Origin: Methylococcaceae bacterium
Lineage (GTDB): Bacteria > Pseudomonadota > Gammaproteobacteria > Methylococcales > Methylomonadaceae
DNA length: 38,431 bases
Assembly (NCBI GenBank): GCA_024636875.1
Contig: JAGXGJ010000051.1
Coordinates: forward strand, 1-38,431
Reading direction: 5' to 3'
Shown piece by piece: positions 10,401 to 18,000 of this stretch (position 1 is the first letter of the stretch; each line of letters starts with the position of its first letter). The notes beneath the pieces were generated by a model that saw nothing but the letters and a program-made list of their open reading frames with translations, was not told the origin of the DNA and made no database searches. Made by a program: the position numbers and the translations under genes.

Positions 10401-11045
10401 TTCTATAAAACCCAAATAACCACCTGGCAACGGCTGTTGGAGGCCATGACTGCCTTTACCGACAACCACGAAGCCCTGCAACAGGACATTAACGCCGCCA
10501 ATGCCCTCAAGGAATTAATAGCCATTCGAGATAATCCTGCGCCCTACAGTCAAATTAACCGTATTGATCCATTATTAAATACCGTTGAAACCGTTAACGA
10601 ACACCTGGCAGCCACTGAAAGAGAAATCGCGTTACTAGCCATTGAGCAGAAACTGGCCGAAATTGAAACAGCACTGGATCACGTTAAAGCCAATGCTGAC
10701 TTACGCAATAAAGCCTTGCACCCCATGCAGCAACTCAAAATCAGTATTGCCGGACTAAGCAGTATTCCCCAAATCCGCTACTTGGCTGAACGGGCAGGAA
10801 CTCATTTAGATACAGCAATGGATAATATTGCTGCTGCGCAAAAACAGCCTACTCCCGGCATCAAAGAACCTGGCGCTGGCAATACGGGTACGACGCCACA
10901 AAAACCCGTTAAAGTGATTCGCGCCCAAGAGCTAAGCAACAAAACTTATCTGGAGACAGAAGACGAAGTCGATGCTTACCTGACCAAGTTAAGGAAGGCC
11001 TTAGTAGCCGTCCTGCAAGAAGGCAAAAAAGCCCGGATTCAATAA
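7452..11045 (+). CDS. brxC: BREX P-loop ATPase BrxC (PglY-like)
   Basis: 1197 aa; [23 protein letters not shown] Walker A; position after brxB. Confidence 0.95.
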   Translation: [1197 protein letters not shown]

Positions 11046-11084
11046 CTTTACTTTGTCAGATTACATGATCATTTTTCCCAAGAT

Positions 11085-11181
11085 CGTCATTCCGGCAGGG
11101 ATTGCCGGAATCCAAGGCCCATGGATGGATTTAAGCTTGCCATCCATGGCGATGGATGCCCGCTTCCCGGCGGGCATGACG
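11085..11181. repeat. dispersed-type palindromic repeat CGTCATTCCGGCAGGGATTGCCGGAATCC...GGATGCCCGCTTCCCGGCGGGCATGACG
   Basis: Complementary termini plus internal hairpins (CCATGGATGG/CCATCCATGG; CCCGCTTCCCGGCGGG). Confidence 0.8.
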
Positions 11182-11296
11182 AGCTTGCGGATAATCTAGA
11201 AAAGTGGAATGAAAAGAGTTAAACACTCTAAACGTTGAACTTGAACATTCTAAAGCGGATAATTTGTTGAAAATTTCAACAACTGAGGAGACAATC

Positions 11297-11530
11297 ATGG
11301 CTACTGTCAATTTCAGCGTCCCTGACGATGTTAAAGAAGCGTTTAATATCGCTTACCAAGGACAAAACAAGAGTGCCGTTATTGCCGAACTGATGCGCGA
11401 AGCAGTTGAACGTGCCCAGCGCAAACAACGCAGTCACGATGCGATTGCAGGTATACTGGAACGGCGCAAGCATGCTCCGGCAATCACCGAAGAAGAATTT
11501 CGTGCAGCACGGGAAGAAGGCCGTCCATGA
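11297..11530 (+). CDS. ribbon-helix-helix-like antitoxin (VapB-type)
   Basis: MATVNFSVPDDVKEAFNIAYQGQNKSAVIAELMREAVE; overlaps the start of a PIN toxin. Confidence 0.8.
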   Translation: MATVNFSVPDDVKEAFNIAYQGQNKSAVIAELMREAVERAQRKQRSHDAIAGILERRKHAPAITEEEFRAAREEGRP

Positions 11531-11949
11531 TTTTGGTGGTCGATGCTAGCGTAGCAATTAAATGGTTCTTTCAGAACCGGGATAATGAAACTGATTGCGA
11601 CTTGGCATTGACCATTTTGGAAAGTGTGGACGCGGGGCGAATCCAACTGGTACAACCGCCGCATTTTATTGCGGAAGTGGCAGCTGTACTTGCCCGCGAA
11701 AAGCCCGGTGAAGCCCAAGATGATCTATCTGATTTGTTGTGCGTCGAATGTCACATCACCCAAGAGCCAGAGATTTATACAACAGCAATCGATCTCTCCA
11801 TTCGTTATCGGCATCATTTGTTCGATACCTTATACCACGCCGTTGCCTTACACACACCCGGCTCAAAATTCATTACTGCCGATGATGCTTACTACCGCAA
11901 AGCACAAGGCATGGGTCATATTGTTCGTTTGCAGGATTATGCTATATGA
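11527..11949 (+). CDS. PIN domain toxin (VapC-type), apparently intact
   Basis: MILVVDASVAIKWF, HHLFDTLYHAVAL, FITADDAYYRKAQ acidic PIN motifs. Confidence 0.87.
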   Translation: MILVVDASVAIKWFFQNRDNETDCDLALTILESVDAGRIQLVQPPHFIAEVAAVLAREKPGEAQDDLSDLLCVECHITQEPEIYTTAIDLSIRYRHHLFDTLYHAVALHTPGSKFITADDAYYRKAQGMGHIVRLQDYAI

Positions 11950-11996
11950 ACAAAGCCAAATTCAAATCCTGCGCCTCACAATCATGCAAAGATTAA
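11946..11996 (+). pseudogene. degenerate duplicate of the pglX 5' end (MNKAKFKSCASQSCKD*)
   Basis: In-frame alignment with the true pglX start at 12416 (MNKAKLKAYAPQARKD); shares ATGA with the vapC stop. Confidence 0.82.
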
Positions 11997-12010
11997 CTGG
12001 AGAAATCGCC

Positions 12011-12238
12011 ATGAACCCGGAAAGACTCGTTTTCAATGATACTCCGGCATTCATTCCGGTACCGGAAGCGCTGCAACATCGCAAAGTTGAAGTAATCCTT
12101 TGTCCATTGGATGAGGACGCCGAGATCGTCGAAGCGCCAACATCCACATGGACAGATTTTTTCAAGCAATTCAGCCGTCAGGTTGACGATGCAACGCCTT
12201 GTGCGCGGGAAGAATTGTATGCCGACCGTTTGCGTTGA
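12011..12238 (+). CDS. antitoxin-like protein of the TPAFIPVP..QHRK family
   Basis: MNPERLVFNDTPAFIPVPEALQHRKVEVILCPLDED; paralogous to 14244..14603, which precedes a PIN gene. Confidence 0.72.
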   Translation: MNPERLVFNDTPAFIPVPEALQHRKVEVILCPLDEDAEIVEAPTSTWTDFFKQFSRQVDDATPCAREELYADRLR

Positions 12239-12407
12239 TACCAACATCTGGATTTATGCGCTCAGTGTCCCAAGTGCTGGAGATTTAAGTAAACATCAAC
12301 TTGCACAAAGTAGCATTCAGACTGCCGGAAAAATCACCCTTACGGCGCAAACTATCAAGCATCAACAACAGATTGACGGCCTTCGCATCATTAACCCTTT
12401 TAAATAA
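12219..12407 (+). pseudogene. internally deleted PIN toxin remnant
   Basis: MPTVCVDTNIWIYALS is a PIN N-terminus; only 62 aa, ending LRIINPFK; the central PIN motifs are missing. Confidence 0.7.
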
Positions 12408-12415
12408 AATCACGG

Positions 12416-13360
12416 ATGAACAAAGCCAAACTCAAAGCCTACGCCCCACAAGCCCGTAAAGACTTTATTGCTGCGGTTACTGCCCGTGCCCATCGCATCG
12501 GACTGGCAGAAAAGAACGGTTCTGTGGCGATTGAGCCCGCCGAAAAGAGTGGTGATTTCGTCATCATTGCCGGACAGTCCTGGCCTGCCAAGATCAGCCA
12601 GCAGCGCGATAACCTGATTGCCCTTATTGAGAAAGATGGCTTTAGCCAAACCATGGAAGCGGTGGCTTACACCTGGTTCAACCGCTTTGCCGCATTGCGT
12701 TATATGGAAATCCACGATTACCTCGGCCACGGTTATCGGGTGCTTTCCAGTCGAGAAGGCGGCTTGCCGGAAATACTAAACGCTGCGCCGGAATTGGCAC
12801 AAAACCGCGAACTCCCAGATCTTAATCCGCAACAGGTCATTGAACTCAAACTGGCCGGTGATCAAGACGGCGAACTGTATCGCTTAACGCTGATTGCTCA
12901 ATGTAATGCCCTGTCCAAGGTCATGCCATTTCTGTTTGAACGCATCGACAATGAAACCGAACTGCTACTGCCCGATAATTTATTGCTGACCGATTCAGTT
13001 ATCGCCAAACTGGTCACAGCAATCCCGGAAGAAGACTGGAGCCAGGTAGAAATCATCGGCTGGCTGTATCAATTTTACATCAGCGAGAAAAAGGATCAGG
13101 TCATCGGCAAGGTGGTTAAGTCTGAAGATATTCCCGCCGCCACCCAGCTGTTTACGCCGAACTGGATTGTAAAATACCTGGTGCAAAACAGCATCGGGCG
13201 TTTGTGGTTGATGGCAAAACCAACGTCTGATTTGAAAAATCAATGGGAATACTACATTGAACCTGCCGAGCAAACGCCTGAAGTACAAGCGCAATTAGAC
13301 GCGCTTATTGCCGCGCGAATCGCGGAAGACGAAAAAACAAATTTGAAAAGGAGTGATTGA
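12416..13360 (+). CDS. pglX: BREX PglX, N-terminal fragment (314 aa) ending just before MTase motif I
   Basis: MNKAKLKAYAPQARKDFIAAVTARAHRIGL...RFAALRYMEIHDYL...TQLFTPNWIVKYLVQNSIGRLWL; continues logically into 15040..18141. Confidence 0.92.
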   Translation: MNKAKLKAYAPQARKDFIAAVTARAHRIGLAEKNGSVAIEPAEKSGDFVIIAGQSWPAKISQQRDNLIALIEKDGFSQTMEAVAYTWFNRFAALRYMEIHDYLGHGYRVLSSREGGLPEILNAAPELAQNRELPDLNPQQVIELKLAGDQDGELYRLTLIAQCNALSKVMPFLFERIDNETELLLPDNLLLTDSVIAKLVTAIPEEDWSQVEIIGWLYQFYISEKKDQVIGKVVKSEDIPAATQLFTPNWIVKYLVQNSIGRLWLMAKPTSDLKNQWEYYIEPAEQTPEVQAQLDALIAARIAEDEKTNLKRSD

Positions 13361-13363
13361 TAA

Positions 13364-13539
13364 ATGCCTGAAATATGTCGTTTTCTTGGAATAGTGATTA
13401 GCAAACTCTTAACGTCATTGATGGACATCTACCCGCAAAAGTGCGAGGTTTGGTTGAAGAATGGGCGGAATTACATCAACTTGAATTGATGACAATGTGG
13501 GATACCAAAGAATTTCATAAACTTAACCCTTTAGTTTAG
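13364..13539 (+). pseudogene. DUF4160-like toxin remnant with internal deletion and frameshift
   Basis: MPEICRFLGIVI followed in another frame by LNVIDGHLPAKVRGLVEEWAELHQLELMTMWDTKEFHKLNPLV*; next gene is DUF2442, the usual partner. Confidence 0.75.
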
Positions 13540-13548
13540 GCAAAAATA

Positions 13549-13815
13549 ATGATAGCAATTACAGAAGCGAACTACCAAAGTGGTTACCAAATTAAATTGA
13601 AGTTCAACACAGGTGAAGAAGGCGTGGTCGATTTGTTGGATCTTATCGAACGTTACAATGTTGCTGCGCCTTTAAAAAATGTGCGCGAATTTCAACAATT
13701 TTATCTTGATGAATGGCCGACGCTTGCCTGGTCATGCGGGTTTGATGTCGCTCCTGAAACGCTCTATGAACGAGCCACAGGCAACAGAGTGCCTTGGTGT
13801 GAAACACAAGATTAG
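13549..13815 (+). CDS. DUF2442 family protein (putative antitoxin partner of DUF4160)
   Basis: ITEANYQSGYQIKLKFNTGEEGVVDLLDLIE...WPTLAWSCGFDVAPETLYE. Confidence 0.82.
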   Translation: MIAITEANYQSGYQIKLKFNTGEEGVVDLLDLIERYNVAAPLKNVREFQQFYLDEWPTLAWSCGFDVAPETLYERATGNRVPWCETQD

Positions 13816-13824
13816 GAAAAACCC

Positions 13825-14055
13825 ATGCTGACAATAGAACTAGACAACGAAACCGAGCATGCCTTGCAAGAGCTGGCGCTACAGCAAGGTAAAACGTCGG
13901 AACAATGGTTAAAAGAAGTCACTGACCAATTCGTTCAAGTACAAACTCGCCGACAAGAATTTCCCGACCTTACAGAATTTCACAAGACTTTACCGATGCA
14001 AGAAGTCAGTGCAGGGGAGTTTTGCCATGCGATGCGTGACGGAGATCGCTACTAA
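13825..14055 (+). CDS. antitoxin-like protein
   Basis: MLTIELDNETEHALQELALQQGKTSEQWLKEV RHH-like N-terminus; stop is immediately followed by a PIN-like start (MQYVDTSAALA). Confidence 0.68.
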   Translation: MLTIELDNETEHALQELALQQGKTSEQWLKEVTDQFVQVQTRRQEFPDLTEFHKTLPMQEVSAGEFCHAMRDGDRY

Positions 14056-14087
14056 TGCAATATGTAGACACCAGCGCTGCGCTGGCT
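14055..14087 (+). pseudogene. N-terminal stub of a PIN toxin (MQYVDTSAALA) interrupted by repeats
   Basis: PIN-type start sequence directly after an antitoxin; sequence then becomes palindromic repeat. Confidence 0.55.
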
Positions 14088-14215
14088 CCCAAGCTCCTGC
14101 CTGGGAACCCAGATAGCGAAGCTCTTGCTTCGCGAGACAAGAAGCTAGAGCTTCTTGCACCGAATTCCCAAGCTGGAGCTTGGGAACTAGCAAGCTGGAG
14201 CTTGGGAACTAGCAA
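14088..14215. repeat. cluster of palindromic repeats around (T)TCCCAAGCTggAGCTTGGGAA, including a perfect 22-bp tandem duplication CAAGCTGGAGCTTGGGAACTAG x2 (14169-14190, 14191-14212)
   Basis: Direct reading. Confidence 0.85.
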
Positions 14216-14243
14216 AACTACTACTAGCCAAGAGGACATAATC

Positions 14244-14603
14244 ATGGACCACGCCCGGTTAATTTATGAAGACACACCCGCTTTTATTCCCGTACCAAAA
14301 GAAATGCAACACCGCAAAACAGAAATTACTTTTTTGCCGATGGATGATGAACTGGCACCAGAATCATCCACTACACCACAAACCACAGTAGAGCCAAGTA
14401 AATCATCTGCACTACATCCAGTCGAGTTAGCTGAAGTCAGAGACGTACTATTGTCTGATGAGTTTTTTGCATCTTTAGAAAAGGTAGAAACCAAAAACCC
14501 AAGATCACTGTTGGAACTCATCGGCAAAGGTCAAGGTTGTTTTAAAAATGCAGCTGAAGTTGACGCGTTTATCCGTGCGGAGCGTGATGCGTGGGACAAT
14601 TAA
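14244..14603 (+). CDS. antitoxin-like protein of the TPAFIPVP..QHRK family
   Basis: MDHARLIYEDTPAFIPVPKEMQHRKTEITFLPMDDE; overlaps the downstream PIN gene. Confidence 0.75.
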   Translation: MDHARLIYEDTPAFIPVPKEMQHRKTEITFLPMDDELAPESSTTPQTTVEPSKSSALHPVELAEVRDVLLSDEFFASLEKVETKNPRSLLELIGKGQGCFKNAAEVDAFIRAERDAWDN

Positions 14604-15046
14604 GGCAAGCCTTGCAAGGGCGGAATGTTTATTTAGATGCCAACATTTTTATTTATACCCTCGAAGGAATGGAGCCTTGGGCTAATTTATTATCAGACGT
14701 TTTCGCGGGTTTAACCACAGGTGAATTGTCGGCTGTTACCTGCAGTTTAAGTTTGTCTGAATGTTTGGTAATGCCATTTAAGCAAAACAAAAATGATTTA
14801 GTCGCCGTTTATCGTGAGGCACTCTTACCTGGTCATTATTTAACGATTGCGCCTATTGATGACAGAGTATTAATCTCAGCCGCAAACATTCGCGCCCAAA
14901 CCGGTTTAAAACTTCCCGATGCCATTCACGCCGCGACAGCCTTAATGCAACAATGCACAGCACAGCTCACCAACGACACAGGCTTTAGCCGCGTACCGGG
15001 CATCGAATTGTTTTTATTGTCTAACTGGATTTCCTCACCATGCTAA
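14591..15046 (+). CDS. PIN domain toxin, apparently intact
   Basis: VYLDANIFIYTLEGME, LSLSECLVMPFK, TGLKLPDAIHAATAL, LTNDTGFSRVPGIEL. Confidence 0.86.
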   Translation: MGQLRQALQGRNVYLDANIFIYTLEGMEPWANLLSDVFAGLTTGELSAVTCSLSLSECLVMPFKQNKNDLVAVYREALLPGHYLTIAPIDDRVLISAANIRAQTGLKLPDAIHAATALMQQCTAQLTNDTGFSRVPGIELFLLSNWISSPC

Positions 15047-18000
15047 ACCCCGAAACCATCACCGTCCTGGATCCCGCTTGTGGTTCGGGACATATCCTGG
15101 TGGAAGCCTATGAGGTGTTGAAGGCAATTTACCTGGAGCGTGGTTACCGGATGCGCGATATTCCGCGCCTGATTCTGGAAAAGAATCTTTATGGCCTGGA
15201 CATCGACGAACGCGCCGCGCAATTGGCAGGTTTTGCGTTATTGATGAAAGCTCGTGCCGATGATAGGCGGTTGCTGGATAATCCGCCCAAGCTCAACGTG
15301 CTGGCTTTGCAGGAAAGTCCTAAAGCAGTTGAGGGACAAGGGTTTAGGGGCGAGGGGTTAGGCACGAGTGATTTTGACGCATTGTTGCCATTTCTAAGCC
15401 CTCGTCCCTCGTCCCTCGTCCCTAATCCCTATAACCTCATCCCTATCTTGCTGGACACCTTTGCACATGCTAAAACCTTCGGCTCACTGATTCAAATTCC
15501 ATCCGATTTGAATGCGCAACTGCCAGCGATGGACGCCGGTTTGCAGTTGGCCATTCAGAGTGGCGACCTGCTTGCTCAAGAAGCGGCATTAAATCTGTTG
15601 CCTTTGGTGCGGCAGGCGCGGATTTTGGGGATGCAGTTTGATGCAGTAGTGGCGAATCCGCCATATATGGGCGGCAAGGGGATGAATCCGGCGTTGAAGG
15701 ATTATGCTAAACGTGAGTTTCCTGATAGTAAATCTGATTTGTTTGCCATGTTTATAGAGCGCGGATTTGAGTGGTGCAAATCGTCTGGCTTTAACAGCAT
15801 GGTGACTATGCAGAGCTGGATGTTTTTGTCGTCGTTTGAGGCGATGCGAGAAAAATTATTGAAAGAACGAACGCTATCGTGCATGGTTCACATGGGAAAT
15901 GGCGTGATGGGCATTGCTTTTGGAACTGCCGCGACAATTTTTATTAATAAGCATATAAATGACTACGCGGGAAATTTTTCATATTGCGATAATAGCGATT
16001 TAAATGTGCAAAATATACCTTCGCATTTCCCTGTTCAAAATGAACGATTAAAAATTGCTAAGCCAGATGACTTCAAAAATATTCCAGGTAGTCCAGTTGC
16101 ATACTGGATTTCTCAAAACATAAGGGAAACTTTCAAGTTTGGAAAAATTTCGAAGTATGCTGAGCCGGCGGGGCGGTGCAAAACCACACAAGATGATCTC
16201 TATGTGAGGAATGTGTGGGAAGTAAATTCTAAAATGGTTAATGACAAATGGAAGTTTTTATTTAAGGGTGGTAAATCGGTTAAGTATTATGGCAATAAAG
16301 ATTACGTTATAGACTGGTCGCCAGAAGCAAGGTTTTTTTATAGTAGAACTGGAGGCTTGCCTCATGAAAGATATTGGGGAAAAGAAGGTTTAACTTGGAC
16401 TTTTGCAACATCTAGTGAGACTCTCGCTTTCAGATTTAAAGATCAATCCTCTCAATATAGTACGGTCTCCCCAACAATAGTATTTACCGATTCATCAAAA
16501 TTATTTGTGTCGTTATGTCTTTTGAATAGTATTGTTGCAGATAAGCTACTCAAGATACTTAACCCTACGCTTGGACTTAACATTGGAGATGTTTTAAACA
16601 TTCCAATTGACAATATCAGCCAAGACGATTTCAAACTTCTTGAAAAGAATGGAACTGAATTAACTGATATAGCCAAACTTAACTGGGATTCTTATGAAAC
16701 TTCGTGGAGCTTTTTAACAAACCCACTTATCAGCACTCAGCAAAAAACATTAAAAGCTTGTTATTTGCAATGGCAAACGCTAAATAGCCAATCCTTCGCA
16801 AAAATGCAAAGTATTGAAGAAGCAAATAATCGCCTCTTCATTAAAGCCTACGGCCTGCAAGTCGAACTCTCACCCGAAGTTCCCGAAGAGCAAATCACCC
16901 TCGCCCGCGCCGACCGTGAAAAAGACAGCCAACGGCTTATTTCCTATGCCATCGGCTGCATGATGGGGCGTTACCGGCTGGATAAGCCGGGGTTAATTTA
17001 TGCACATGCGGGGAATGTTGATTTCAACAAAATTTATAACGGAGGGAATAGGGATGAGGGACGAGGGGCGAGTGAAATGTTACCAAGACCTGATTGTTTG
17101 GCAGAAAGCAATGGAGTTGGTCGAGCTAGTGTATCGAATGACCAAAGTATTTCCGAACGAGGAACGCTATGGATTAAGCAGCCAGATTCAACGGGCGGCG
17201 GTGTCGATACCCTCGAATATCGCGGAGGGACATGCGAGACAGAGCCGTGCAGAATACCGGAATTTTCTATCCATCGCACAGGGTTCGAGAGCGGAAGTGG
17301 AGACTCAAACGCTGATAGCAGTACGTTTAGGTTATGTAACAGCAGCCCAGACCAAGGAAATAATGTCCTTGCTAGAAGAACTATCGAAAATGCTCAATGC
17401 ACTGAGAACCAAACTAACCTCTCATCCCTAAACCCTAATCCCTTCCTTCCTGACGCCGACGGCATTGTGCCGGTTACCGATGAACTCTGGTTTGAAGACG
17501 ACGCCGCCAACCGTATCGATGAGTTTTTGCAGGCGGCTTTTTTAGGGGTGAGGGATGAGGGGTTAGTGGCTAGGGAACAGGGTTTAGAGGGCAATGAAAC
17601 ATTGGCTACCCCCTCGCCCCTAACCCCTAATCCCTCTAACCTACAATGGCTGGCAGAAAGCCTAGGTCAAAAAGGCAATGAAACCCCACAGGAGACCATT
17701 CGCCGCTATATTGCCGGCAGCTTTTTCAAAGATCACCTGCAAACCTACAAAAAACGCCCGATTTATTGGTTGTTCTCCAGCGGTAAACAAGGTGCATTTC
17801 AGGCCTTGGTTTACTTGCACCGTTACAATGAAAGCACACTCGCCAGAATGCGCGCCGAATATGTCGTGCCTCTCACCGGCAAAATCCAGTCCCGCATCGA
17901 GATGCTGGAAAAAGATGCCGCTGCCGCCTCATCCAACGCAGCCCGCAGCAAGTTGAACAAGGACATCGAAAAGCTCAAGAAAAAACACGTCGAACTCCTC

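Noticed and set aside
17034-17279. 81-aa minus ORF within the S23 element
   Set aside because: A third open frame over a short insert is likely a by-product; the S23 frame is the recognisable gene.
17054-17431. S23 gene as evidence of a 23S rRNA gene in the window
   Set aside because: Flanking sequence is clearly pglX; no rRNA sequence recognised.
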